Origin: an uncultured Collinsella sp.
GTDB lineage: Bacteria > Actinomycetota > Coriobacteriia > Coriobacteriales > Coriobacteriaceae
Assembly (NCBI GenBank): GCA_902478945.1
Contig: CABSMX010000020.1
Coordinates: forward strand, 1 to 24,195
Direction: 5' to 3'
Length of the DNA stretch: 24,195 nt
A model generated the notes under the pieces. It searched no databases, had not been told where the DNA came from, and worked only from the letters and a program-made list of their open reading frames with translations. Positions 1-6,948 of the stretch are shown piece by piece. Positions within the stretch are counted from its first letter, which is position 1. Every line of letters starts with the position of its first letter. The position numbers and the translations under genes are program-made.

Positions 1-5
1 ATCGT

Positions 6-26
6 AGCCCGAGACGGTCCCGGGCT
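6..26 (-). terminator. Weak hairpin downstream of the orphan IIB gene
   Basis: A 6-bp inverted repeat, AGCCCG at 6-11 and CGGGCT at 21-26, lies about 65 nt beyond the stop codon of the minus-strand IIB gene. Any T-tract would fall outside the window, so a terminator role is only possible. Confidence 0.2.
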
Positions 27-44
27 GACAATTTCGACTGTAAT

Positions 45-104
45 GGACGTTCTTACATGACTAGTTGTACCTAGTCATTGGGGACGTTCTTACATGACTA
101 GTTG
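45..104. repeat. Two copies of a 23-bp direct repeat, 37-bp period
   Basis: The 23-bp sequence starting GGACGTTCTTACATG occurs exactly at 45-67 and 82-104. The right copy contains the last codons and TAA stop of the orphan IIB gene; the left copy lies just downstream of that gene. The spacer includes CTAGTCA, which forms inverted repeats with TGACTAG in each copy. It may be a tandem duplication or the edge of a small mobile repeat. No transposase is visible nearby. Confidence 0.7.
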
Positions 105-608
105 GATGGGGTCGGGGTTGGAGCTGGGGAGATAGCGGATTTCCAGCTCTACTCCGAGCTTTTGCAGCTCTTTGAGAGCAGCGACGTCCGCGTCGTCTAC
201 GGCAACTGCGGGCGTTACAGAGCGCTTGCCCTCCCCTGCCTGCATATGGCCAATGCTGATCTTGGTGATCGGCACACCGCCCTTAACCAGCGCGAGCGCA
301 TCAGCGGGTGAGGCCACCATAATCAGAATCCATTGACGCGGCGTTGCGGTATGAATGATGTCGATAGTCCTTTGCACCGAGAAAAACCGCGTCCAAACGC
401 CTTCTGGCGCCGCCACCCTCATGGGTGCCCATTGGCGCGAATCTGCCGCGATCTCATCGTTGACGATTAGGACAAGGTTGGAGCCCACGGCCTCGTTCCA
501 CAGCCCAACGTCTTGTCCGTAAATGAAACGGTCATCGATACGCGTGAGAAGGATCTTGGGTTGAGCCATGGCTGCCCCATTCTGTTTAGACCCGTAAGTG
601 CGAGACAT
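90..608 (-). CDS. PTS mannose/sorbose-family IIB-like protein lacking the active-site histidine
   Basis: This is a sorbose-family PTS IIB domain. In the family, IIB takes phosphate from IIA on a His in an R-I-D-x-R-L-x-H-G-Q motif and passes it to the sugar bound by IIC/IID. Here the motif reads RIDDRFIYGQ, so that His is Tyr (codon TAC at 519-521). The rest is well kept: counted from the inner start the protein is about 54% identical to the intact IIB at 9829-10311, including KGGVPI and LGVELEIR. I chose ATG 608 (172 aa) because GGAG lies 5 nt upstream. An inner ATG at 569 (159 aa) matches the paralogue's N-terminus but has a poorer SD. No IIA, IIC or IID is adjacent inside the window. It is either a decayed copy or a non-catalytic, possibly regulatory, IIB; the intact frame favours recent or functional retention. 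Confidence 0.85.
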   Translation of the reverse strand: MSRTYGSKQNGAAMAQPKILLTRIDDRFIYGQDVGLWNEAVGSNLVLIVNDEIAADSRQWAPMRVAAPEGVWTRFFSVQRTIDIIHTATPRQWILIMVASPADALALVKGGVPITKISIGHMQAGEGKRSVTPAVAVDDADVAALKELQKLGVELEIRYLPSSNPDPIQLVM

Positions 609-657
609 TACGTCTCCAATATTAGTGCATTTAAAGTGAGAAAAGCCGTCACAACAC

Positions 658-686
658 TTGCGCGGATGTGCGATGTCCCGTATCAT
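658..686 (+). promoter_or_regulatory. Likely promoter of tRNA-Thr
   Basis: TTGCGC (658-663) and TATCAT (681-686) are separated by 17 nt. A start about 7 nt after the -10 would place the tRNA 5' end roughly 30 nt downstream. The near-palindromic TATCATA could also act as a minus-strand -10 (TATGAT) for the divergent IIB gene, but I see no good -35 for it. Confidence 0.5.
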
Positions 687-725
687 AGACAGCCGTTGAC
701 GCCTCAGTTGCGTCACCACATGGCC

Positions 726-801
726 GCCAGCGTAGCTCAGTTGGTAGAGCACCGCTCTCGTAAAGCGGGGGTCACCGGTTCGAGCCCGGTCGCTGGCTCC
801 A
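726..801 (+). tRNA. tRNA-Thr (anticodon CGT)
   Basis: A complete 76-nt cloverleaf with encoded CCA. The acceptor stem GCCAGCG (726-732) pairs with CGCTGGC (791-797). The D-arm stem is GCTC/GAGC. The anticodon stem CCGCT/AGCGG holds the loop CTCGTAA with anticodon CGT at 759-761. The T-arm is ACCGG-TTCGAGC-CCGGT. CCA is at 799-801. It reads the Thr codon ACG. It is followed at once by a terminator hairpin, so it is probably a single-gene transcript. Confidence 0.97.
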
Positions 802-812
802 TTGCACAAGAT

Positions 813-835
813 AGCCGCCTTCGGACGGCTTTTTT
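813..835 (+). terminator. Rho-independent terminator after tRNA-Thr
   Basis: AGCCG (813-817) pairs with CGGCT (826-830) around a C-TTCG-G tetraloop core with one C/A mismatch. A run of T residues from 830 follows. It starts 12 nt after the tRNA CCA. Confidence 0.8.
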
Positions 836-901
836 GTTGCCGATTTCGGACGCACATCCGCCAATCCAAGCACAACGTCGCCGGCAACTCCCCTACACAG
901 C

Positions 902-950
902 AAAAAGCCCCGCCAACCGCAATCCCCAAAGGAACCGCGATCAGCGGGGC
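902..950 (-). terminator. Terminator downstream of yhcH
   Basis: Read on the minus strand, GCCCCGC (944-950) pairs with GCGGGGC (907-913), followed by TTTTTG. The ~30-nt loop has partial internal pairing (CGCGG/CCGC-like). It lies about 60 nt beyond the yhcH stop. The 802-1010 stretch holds no supported gene. Confidence 0.7.
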
Positions 951-1010
951 CCAAGCGCGCTCCTCCAAGGGATAACGCTCACAACACGAACAGCTCAGCC
1001 GAGCAGTTCG

Positions 1011-1484
1011 CTACTCCTCCCAGTAGGCGTCGGCAAGCAGCTTAAAGCAGATCTTCTTGACCGGCTGTGCGCCATCGCCCGGGAACTCGAGCGTGGGCAT
1101 ATGAGGTTCGCCGGCAACGAACAGTGCAAACTTGTCGTCAGCAAGATCGCCGGCAATCGAAGCGTCGGAATCGACCAGATCGTAGTCGTCCTTCTCGTCA
1201 AACTCCTGAACCAGCGTCAGGCTGCCCGTGGCGACCTTAAAGGCCTCACGACCCTCAACGTCGATCTGCAGATCGTGATAGCGCTGATGCGTCTCATAGT
1301 GAGCCTCGGCCTCGGGTCGCGTCGTGGGAGCCATGACGTTCGCAAAGACCTTGTCGCCCAGGATCTGATGGCTGCCGACCTCGAGCTGCGCCGGGTCGTT
1401 CTCCTCGAGCCAGTCGATCAGCACATCGAGGCTCTTGAGCATTCCGCGGTATTCCTCGATATCGCCCAGTGCACCGTAAATCAT
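1011..1484 (-). CDS. YhcH/YjgK/YiaL (EbgC-like) family protein
   Basis: The 157-aa protein matches the DUF386 family (YhcH, YiaL, EbgC), small cupin-fold proteins usually found in sugar-utilisation clusters, including sialic acid and amino-sugar operons. Some members are proposed sugar-phosphate or sialate anomerases, and EbgC is the small subunit of E. coli evolved beta-galactosidase. Family features are the MIYG start, a YETHQRYHDLQ segment near residues 63-73 with putative metal-binding His residues, and a C-terminal PHMPTL...VKKICFK block. GAGGGG lies 6 nt before the ATG. It sits downstream of lacC and the nagA relic on the same strand, so it is likely read with lacC/lacX. The substrate cannot be told from sequence. 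Confidence 0.88.
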   Translation of the reverse strand: MIYGALGDIEEYRGMLKSLDVLIDWLEENDPAQLEVGSHQILGDKVFANVMAPTTRPEAEAHYETHQRYHDLQIDVEGREAFKVATGSLTLVQEFDEKDDYDLVDSDASIAGDLADDKFALFVAGEPHMPTLEFPGDGAQPVKKICFKLLADAYWEE

Positions 1485-1516
1485 CTAAATCCCCTCTCGG
1501 ATCGTTTCTTTGGCAG

Positions 1517-1639
1517 CTACTCGGCAAACGCGTTACCGACGCTGTTGCCACCCACATACGTCTCGACCAGGGTAAGGTCGGGATTGAACACGACGTCATC
1601 GGCGTCGCGCCCCGGCATAATGCTACCGCACTTGTCATC
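1517..1639 (-). pseudogene. 3'-end relic of a second nagA
   Basis: Read on the minus strand, 40 codons plus a TAG stop match the last residues of NagA. They include CGSIMPGRDAD, a central TLVETYVGG block and SVGNAF near the end. By hand count the DNA is about 80% identical over 123 nt to the 3' end of the intact nagA at 4381-5550. Upstream of 1639 the frame loses similarity and has no start or SD. It lies in the 204-nt gap between lacC and yhcH. It is too diverged to be a fresh duplication. It more likely marks a nagA gene, or its horizontally acquired allele, once located between these two genes and since deleted. Confidence 0.85.
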
Positions 1640-1688
1640 GGCTCTATCCACAAGCAAGCAACCGATGCCGGGGCCGACGCCCAAGCTC

Positions 1689-2624
1689 TTACAGCTCGGT
1701 CACGGCAACGCCGTTGTAGACCTCGTCCCAACGGTCCATAACCAGATGGCCGGTCATGGGATCCATGGCATTGAGCTTGCCACAGGTGTTGGCGGTACGC
1801 AGCACCGTCTCGTCGTCTGCGCCAGCAGCTATCGCATGTGCGAAGCCGGCAATGGTCGAGTCGCCAGAGCCCGTAGCGTTAACGGCGGGGATATCGGGAG
1901 TCTTGGCGCGGAACGCACGGCCATTGTGGAAGCCCACGGAACCGGCGGCACCCATGGACACGACGACCCAGGGGATATCGGAGAAGCGGGCGTCAGAGGC
2001 AAGTGCGGCGCGGAGCTCGTCCACATCGTCGGTGGTAAAGCTCGTGCCCAGAAGGCCGTTAATCTCGGTCAGATTAGGCTTGACCAGCTCGGGCTTAATT
2101 TCGGACTTAAGGGCGGCCTCGAGCGAAGCACCCGAGGTATCGAGCAGCACCTTGGCACCGGCCTTCTCGGCAATGCCCGTGATCTTGGCATAGTAGTCTG
2201 CCTCGACACCGCGGGGTAGCGAACCCGAGATGGTAACGACAGCGGCCTTGCTCGCAAGCTCGGTAAACTTGGCGGTAAAGGCATCGAGCTCCTCGGGGGC
2301 AATCGTCGGGCCGCTCTCGAGCAGCTCGGTCTGGTTGCCGGCGTGGAGGATGTTGAGGCAAATACGAGTCTCGCCCTTGATGGGTACAAAATCATTCTTA
2401 ATGCCGTTGGCATCCATGAGCTCAGCCATGTAGGCGCCCATGTGGCCGCCGAGCAGACCGGTTGCCACAACGTCGTCGCCCAGCTGACCCAGCACACGGG
2501 CCACGTTGAGGCCCTTGCCGCCGGCGGTCTTTTCGGGCGTCACACGGTTGACGTCGTCGATAATGAGCTCATCGAGCTGATAGCGCGTATCGACAGACGG
2601 GTTCATCGTAACGGTGAGGATCAT
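1689..2624 (-). CDS. lacC: Tagatose-6-phosphate kinase / 1-phosphofructokinase family (PfkB)
   Basis: This 311-aa PfkB-type kinase probably converts tagatose-6-phosphate to tagatose-1,6-bisphosphate in the cytosol. N-terminal motif GGKGLNVA (residues 35-42) binds sugar. The C-terminal NATGSGDSTIAG (249-260) forms the anion hole with catalytic Asp255. The GSGDST form is typical of LacC and FruK rather than ribokinase. AAGGAG lies 6 nt before the ATG. The neighbouring LacX-like epimerase and nearby AgaS/NagA favour the tagatose role, because AgaS produces tagatose-6-phosphate. FruK activity on fructose-1-phosphate is the alternative, and the two cannot be separated from motifs alone. It is probably co-transcribed from the epimerase gene 59 nt upstream. 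Confidence 0.85.
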   Translation of the reverse strand: MILTVTMNPSVDTRYQLDELIIDDVNRVTPEKTAGGKGLNVARVLGQLGDDVVATGLLGGHMGAYMAELMDANGIKNDFVPIKGETRICLNILHAGNQTELLESGPTIAPEELDAFTAKFTELASKAAVVTISGSLPRGVEADYYAKITGIAEKAGAKVLLDTSGASLEAALKSEIKPELVKPNLTEINGLLGTSFTTDDVDELRAALASDARFSDIPWVVVSMGAAGSVGFHNGRAFRAKTPDIPAVNATGSGDSTIAGFAHAIAAGADDETVLRTANTCGKLNAMDPMTGHLVMDRWDEVYNGVAVTEL

Positions 2625-2683
2625 TTTTAGCTCCTTATCTCGCAGGCTCCTTATGCCTCGCGATACGAGTCGACAAAACGGAA

Positions 2684-3565
2684 TTACAGAATCTCAATCG
2701 TGAACGAGCGAACGACGGTCTCCTTGGGCTTGGCGACAAGGCAGCCGCGCTTATGCTCAAGCACGTCGTCCTCATCGGAACAGGTCGAAAGGCCGCCCCA
2801 GGGTTCAACTGCCACAAAATCGCCCTCGGGCTTACTCCACACAATGAGATACGGAAAGCCCTCAAAGCTCAAGCGAACGCCCTTGTCCTCGCCCTTCTTG
2901 GAAAGCGTGACCTGACGACTCTCGAGCACGTCAAAGATGGTCTCCGCAAAATCGAAGAGCTCATGCGACAGGGGCAGCGTCTTTCCCACCATGGGGTTCT
3001 TGGAGCGGTTAGCTACATCGATCAATCCGGTCGAGGGTACGGCGGTGCAAAGCTCCGCAGCCTCGTCTTTATCGAAGCGCAACTCGTAGTCCGTATAGGC
3101 CTCGCCCTCATCGAGCGGACACCTAAAGCCGGGGTGCCCACCGATAAAGAACGGCATGTCCTCGGTGCCCTCGTTGGTAACCTCATAGGAGACGCGCACG
3201 GCGGCGTCTTCGAGCGTATAGCGGGCGACAAGCTTAAACGGATACGGATAATCGCTCAGCAGCGCGGCGTTATCCTCCGAAGCCAGGCACATCGCCAGCT
3301 CGTTTTCGCCTTGGCTCAGCAGCTTCCACTCCTGCTTGCGCGCAAAGCCGTGGCGAGCGAGCTTTACATGATGCCCGGCAAACGTCATGGCGCTGTTGTC
3401 GCGCAAGCCTCCGCAAATCGGGAAGCAAATCGGTGCCTGGCCGGACCATACGGCGGGATCGCCCTGCCAAAGATACTCGCGACCTCCAGCCTCGATCGAG
3501 GTAAACGAACCGCCAGCCGTGGACACCTTAATAGAAATCGAATCGTTGGAGAGAGCGTATTCCAT
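2684..3565 (-). CDS. Aldose-1-epimerase-like protein (LacX/GalM family)
   Basis: The 293-aa protein has the galactose-mutarotase-like beta-sandwich pattern. Visible motifs are FPICGGLRDN (48-57), RHGFAR (71-76, candidate catalytic His72) and GGHPGF (142-147, His144). This form is closest to LacX-type mutarotase-like proteins found with tagatose-6-phosphate pathway genes. The expected role is interconversion of alpha and beta anomers of a sugar or sugar phosphate. AAAGGA precedes the ATG. It is first in a minus-strand unit with lacC and is divergent from the flavodoxin. Exact substrate unknown. Confidence 0.82.
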   Translation of the reverse strand: MEYALSNDSISIKVSTAGGSFTSIEAGGREYLWQGDPAVWSGQAPICFPICGGLRDNSAMTFAGHHVKLARHGFARKQEWKLLSQGENELAMCLASEDNAALLSDYPYPFKLVARYTLEDAAVRVSYEVTNEGTEDMPFFIGGHPGFRCPLDEGEAYTDYELRFDKDEAAELCTAVPSTGLIDVANRSKNPMVGKTLPLSHELFDFAETIFDVLESRQVTLSKKGEDKGVRLSFEGFPYLIVWSKPEGDFVAVEPWGGLSTCSDEDDVLEHKRGCLVAKPKETVVRSFTIEIL

Positions 3566-3721
3566 TGCCCATCCTTTCGAACAACTGCTTTTTGCTCACA
3601 AGTACCCGTCTCAGCCCTGACCAAAGGACAAGCCTGCACGTTCATCGATGCGTACGGTATCCCAGCCATGCAACGGGGTACCATACAGACATTGATGCAA
3701 TTACAGCTGAAAGGCCTTCTT

Positions 3722-4306
3722 ATGCGAACCATCATCCTCTACGCCTCGCGCCACCACGGCAATACGAAAAAGCTCGTGGACGCCATCGTCGAGGCACACC
3801 CCGAGATCGATACCCTCGACGTCAAGGCGCTCGGTAAAAACGAGTACCCCGACCTGCACGAATATCATCTAATCGGTGTCGCCACGGGCATCTATTACTC
3901 CGAGATCGACAAGGACATGGCACGCGTGCTCACGAACGTGCTGCAGCCGCAGGACAAGGTGTTTGGCCTTATGACCTACGGTGGCAAAAACAAGTGGTAC
4001 GGCAAGGATATCGATGGCATCTGCCGCATGAGGCAGGCCATCTTTATGGGTGTCTACGGCTGCCCCGGCTTTGATACGTGGGGGCCGTTCAAGCTCGCCG
4101 GCGGTGTCCAAAAGGGACACCCGACCGCGGAGGAAATTAAGGGCGCCGTCGACTTCTTCGACAAGATCGAAGACGAGTATGGCGACATCATCGTCGAAGA
4201 GTACGCCAAGCGCGAGAAGCGCCTAGCATACGAGAAGGAGCATCCTGCGGGAGGCCTGGTGGCCGGCGTTAAGCGCACGGCAAAGAAGATTGCTAACAAG
4301 CTGTAA
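3722..4306 (+). CDS. Flavodoxin family protein
   Basis: This 194-aa protein starts with a beta strand and phosphate-binding loop, ILYASRHHGNTKK (residues 5-17), typical of flavodoxin-fold FMN proteins. The central GVATGIYYSEIDKDM and GLMTYGGKNKWYG segments fit the other FMN-contact loops. It is longer than a minimal flavodoxin, with a Lys-rich, possibly membrane-associated C-terminal stretch (about 170-194). It probably acts as an electron carrier or an FMN-dependent reductase. The start is ATG 3722 with GAAAGG 8 nt upstream; in-frame codons further upstream lack an SD and overlap the divergent gene. It is the only plus-strand protein gene in the window and has its own terminator. Confidence 0.85.
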   Translation: MRTIILYASRHHGNTKKLVDAIVEAHPEIDTLDVKALGKNEYPDLHEYHLIGVATGIYYSEIDKDMARVLTNVLQPQDKVFGLMTYGGKNKWYGKDIDGICRMRQAIFMGVYGCPGFDTWGPFKLAGGVQKGHPTAEEIKGAVDFFDKIEDEYGDIIVEEYAKREKRLAYEKEHPAGGLVAGVKRTAKKIANKL

Positions 4307-4337
4307 CTGTGAAGGTGCTTTTGAGCGTTTAACCCAT

Positions 4338-4376
4338 ACGGCGGGTCCGAGCAGATTCGGGCCCGCCGTCTTTTTT
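4338..4376 (+). terminator. Strong Rho-independent terminator after the flavodoxin
   Basis: ACGGCGGG (4338-4345) pairs with CCCGCCGT (4362-4369), extended by CCGA/TCGG, and is followed by C then TTTTTT (4371-4376). It is clearly oriented for the plus strand and sits in the convergent gap with nagA. Confidence 0.92.
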
Positions 4377-4380
4377 ATCG

Positions 4381-5550
4381 TTACTCGGTAAAGGCGTTGC
4401 CGACGCTCTGGCCGCCAACATACGTCTCGACGAGGGTGAGCTCATGGTCGAACACGACAAAGTCGGCGTCGCGACCCGGCATGATGCTGCCGCACTTATC
4501 CTCGATGTGCGCGGAGCGTGCCGGCACCTCGGTTGCCATGCGAATGGCGATATCGGCGCTGGCGATGCCCCAGTCGACGATGTTCTTGACGCCCTGGGCA
4601 AGCGTGAGCACCGAGCCGGCAATGCTCTTGCCGTCGGCGAGCCAGCACAGGTTGTCCTTCATGATGACGTCCATACCACCACTGGTGTAGCTGCCCTCGG
4701 GCATGCCGCCGCAGCCCAGGCAGTCGGTGATGAGTACCGTGTGCTGCCAACCCTTTGCCTGCAGCAGCGCCTTGATGGCGGCAGGGTTTACGTGCTTGCC
4801 GTCACAGATGATCTCGGCGTAGGTCTCGGGCGTAGACATGGCAGCACCCACGACACCGGGCTCACGGTGATGCAGACCGCGCTGGCCGTTATAGGTATGC
4901 GTAAAGCAGCTGGCACCGGCATTGATAGCGGCGATGCACTCATCGTAGGTGGCGTCGGAGTGACCGATGCTGGTCACCACGCCCTTGGCGTTCAGAGCAG
5001 CCGCATAAGCAGCGGCACCGTCGCGCTCGGCGGCCATGGCGCTCTTAACGATGCGACCGCCCGCAGCCTCCTGCCACTGGTCGAAAACCTCCTCGGAGGG
5101 GTCAATCAGGTAAGCGGGGTTCTGCGCGCCCACGTGCTTCATGGTAAAGAAGGGGCCCTCCAGGTAGATGCCCTGAATGCGGGCACCGCAGAAGTCGGGG
5201 CCGCGGCCCTCGTCCGCCTTGGCGATAGCAGCGCAGGCGTCCTTGATCTGTTCGACGCCATCGGTGAACGTCGTGGGCAGCCAGCTGGTGGTACCGCGAC
5301 GGGCGAGCTCGGTTGAGCTGATATCGATGCCCTCGGGATCGTTATCGGTAGTTGAGTGGTTGTAGAAGCCATGGATGTGAGTATCGACCATACCAGGTGC
5401 GATCCACGATCCCGTGTAGTCCTTAATCTCGCAAGAGGGCTCGTCGGCCTGCCAGGCGCCAAAAACGCCATCCTCGACCATAAGATAGCCGCCCAGTTGC
5501 GGGCCCGCCGGCAAGAAGAACTTGTCAGCCTTAATTGCGTACGTGCTCAT
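4381..5550 (-). CDS. nagA: N-acetylglucosamine/galactosamine-6-phosphate deacetylase
   Basis: This 389-aa metal-dependent amidohydrolase removes acetate from N-acetyl-hexosamine-6-phosphate. It shows HIHG (His58, His60), LEGPF (Glu131), GHSDA (His197), THTYNG (His218), CDGKHV, and TDCLGCGG with the catalytic Asp276. Length is normal for the family. ATG 5550 is chosen because GAGGAG lies 5 nt upstream; a GTG two codons earlier overlaps that SD. A TATAAG -10-like sequence (5590-5595) lies between agaS and nagA, after the agaS terminator, so nagA may have its own promoter. With AgaS and the mannose-family PTS next to it, it may act mainly on GalNAc-6-P (AgaA role), but specificity is not readable here. 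Confidence 0.93.
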   Translation of the reverse strand: MSTYAIKADKFFLPAGPQLGGYLMVEDGVFGAWQADEPSCEIKDYTGSWIAPGMVDTHIHGFYNHSTTDNDPEGIDISSTELARRGTTSWLPTTFTDGVEQIKDACAAIAKADEGRGPDFCGARIQGIYLEGPFFTMKHVGAQNPAYLIDPSEEVFDQWQEAAGGRIVKSAMAAERDGAAAYAAALNAKGVVTSIGHSDATYDECIAAINAGASCFTHTYNGQRGLHHREPGVVGAAMSTPETYAEIICDGKHVNPAAIKALLQAKGWQHTVLITDCLGCGGMPEGSYTSGGMDVIMKDNLCWLADGKSIAGSVLTLAQGVKNIVDWGIASADIAIRMATEVPARSAHIEDKCGSIMPGRDADFVVFDHELTLVETYVGGQSVGNAFTE

Positions 5551-5611
5551 ATGCACTCCTCGCTTCTAAAGCAGTTGACTGTGGTAATGCTTATACCCAG
5601 CTCACGTAAAA

Positions 5612-5650
5612 CAAAAAGCGCCCGCCCGCCGTTATGAGCGGACGGGCGCC
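5612..5650 (-). terminator. Terminator after agaS
   Basis: On the minus strand, GGCGCCCG (5643-5650) pairs with CGGGCGC (5618-5624), with further G/C pairing inside, then TTTTTG. It begins 18 nt beyond the agaS stop, separating agaS from nagA. Confidence 0.85.
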
Positions 5651-5667
5651 CTTACAGGGGGACGCGA

Positions 5668-6834
5668 TTAAGCGGTGAAGGGGTGAATCGTCACGCCCTT
5701 AACCACGCGGTTGACCGTGCCGGTGGGGCTCGGCGTATCGGGCGTGTTGCCCACGCGGACGGAGTTGAGCAGGCTGATAGCCTGGGCAAACATCACGAAC
5801 GGCAGAGCAAGGTAACCCTCGGGAAGTGCCTCGTAGCCCTTAAAGGTGAAGGACTCACCCTCATAGACGGTGGCACCTTCCTGCTGAACGGCGATGGTGT
5901 GCTGAGCGATCTCGTCGCCACCGATCTCGTTGAGGATGTCGATGTCGTACTGACGGGTGTAGGCGTCGTTGTTGACGAACACGAAGACGAGCGTCTTATC
6001 GTCGACGAAGGACTTAGGTCCGTGACGATAGCCCATGGAGGTGTCGTAGGAAGTAGCGACCAGACCGTGAGCGAGCTCGAGGATCTTGAGCTGGCTCTCC
6101 TGAGCAAGGCCACCGAAGGAGCCAGAACCCAAGTAGGTCACGCGGTTGAAGTCGCCAGCCAGGTAATCGGCGATCTCGGGCTCACGGGAGATGACCTCCT
6201 CGCCCATCTTGGCGATGGTCTCGACCCACTCGGCCTTCTGCTCGTCAGAGGCAGTGTCGAAAATAAGGGTGGAGAGCAGGGTCATGCAGGAATAAGAACC
6301 GGTCATGGCGAAGCCCTTGTCGTTGGCGCGCGGAATGAGCAGCGTCAGCGCATTGGGATCATCGGCAGACTCGACGGCAAGCTTGCCCTCGGGAGCGCAG
6401 GTGATGTTGAGGAACTTGACGTTGTGGACGAGCTCCTTGGCAACGGCAACGGCGGCAAGGCTCTCGGGGCTGTTGCCAGAGCGGGCAAAGGAAACCACGA
6501 GCGTGGGATCCTCGGCGCGCAGGAAGTCGCGCGGGGCGCTCACGATGTCGGTCGTGGCGATGGGCTTAAAGTCGTAGAGATCAGTGTTGCCAGCGTGACG
6601 CAGGTACGGGGCGCAGGTATCGCCAACGTAGTCGGACGTACCGGCACCGGTGAAGACAACGGACAGACGACCCTCGCCCATAGCGCGAGCCTCGGCCAGG
6701 AAGGCCTCGATGGCCTCCTTGTTCTCGCGATAGATGTTGAGCGTATCGCGCCAAAGCTCGGGCTGCTGAGCAATCTCGGCCGTGGTGATCTGGGCGCCGA
6801 GCTCGGTGAGCTCCTCGACACTCTTCTCGAACAT
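5668..6834 (-). CDS. agaS: SIS-domain galactosamine-6-phosphate deaminase/isomerase
   Basis: The 388-aa protein has two SIS (sugar isomerase) domains, roughly residues 45-195 and 215-360. Sugar-phosphate-binding motifs include FTGAGTSDYVG near 60-70, SFARSGNSPES near 114-124 and YLGSGSFGGLA in the second half. This matches AgaS, which converts galactosamine-6-phosphate to tagatose-6-phosphate plus ammonia, rather than the glutaminase-fused GlmS. A GAGAGAGG SD lies 8 nt before the ATG. It is preceded by a TATAAT box and an operator shared with the PTS operon, and followed by its own terminator. Its product is the expected substrate of LacC at 1689-2624. Confidence 0.93.
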   Translation of the reverse strand: MFEKSVEELTELGAQITTAEIAQQPELWRDTLNIYRENKEAIEAFLAEARAMGEGRLSVVFTGAGTSDYVGDTCAPYLRHAGNTDLYDFKPIATTDIVSAPRDFLRAEDPTLVVSFARSGNSPESLAAVAVAKELVHNVKFLNITCAPEGKLAVESADDPNALTLLIPRANDKGFAMTGSYSCMTLLSTLIFDTASDEQKAEWVETIAKMGEEVISREPEIADYLAGDFNRVTYLGSGSFGGLAQESQLKILELAHGLVATSYDTSMGYRHGPKSFVDDKTLVFVFVNNDAYTRQYDIDILNEIGGDEIAQHTIAVQQEGATVYEGESFTFKGYEALPEGYLALPFVMFAQAISLLNSVRVGNTPDTPSPTGTVNRVVKGVTIHPFTA

Positions 6835-6873
6835 TTCTAATACCTCTCTCTAGAAGTAATCATCTGACGTGCA

Positions 6874-6879
6874 ATTATA
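6874..6879 (-). promoter_or_regulatory. agaS promoter -10 box
   Basis: A perfect TATAAT reads on the minus strand 40 nt upstream of the agaS start. No good -35 is seen at 16-18 nt; that region is next to the operator at 6896-6909. Such an arrangement would allow the bound repressor to block RNA polymerase. Confidence 0.6.
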
Positions 6880-6895
6880 CACTTCGGTTGGTTAT

Positions 6896-6909
6896 CTGGT
6901 AGTAACCAG
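6896..6909. promoter_or_regulatory. GntR-type operator upstream of agaS
   Basis: A perfect 5-4-5 palindrome, CTGGT-AGTA-ACCAG. Its CTGGTAGTAACCA core is identical to the site at 11189-11201 upstream of the PTS operon. It resembles NagR/DasR-class operators, whose known consensus is close to ACTGGTCTAGACCAGT. The adjacent gntR gene is the obvious source of the regulator. Confidence 0.75.
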
Positions 6910-6948
6910 TTAAATGCAAAGAAACACCATATGGAAACGATGCGAGCA

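Noticed and set aside
609..968. N-terminal extension of the orphan IIB frame to 968
   Set aside because: It runs antisense through the tRNA-Thr and its terminator; family alignment and SD place the start at 608 or 569.
513..2219. 568-codon plus-strand open frame across the tRNA, yhcH and lacC
   Set aside because: It reads through a tRNA and a terminator and is antisense to recognised genes; no SD or family match.
2753..3721. Long N-terminal extension of the flavodoxin frame
   Set aside because: It is antisense to the LacX/GalM-like gene; the flavodoxin fold begins at ATG 3722 with a proper SD.
5683..6840. 385-codon plus-strand frame opposite agaS
   Set aside because: It is a GC-skew shadow of agaS, with low-complexity Val/Gly/Leu text and no family features.
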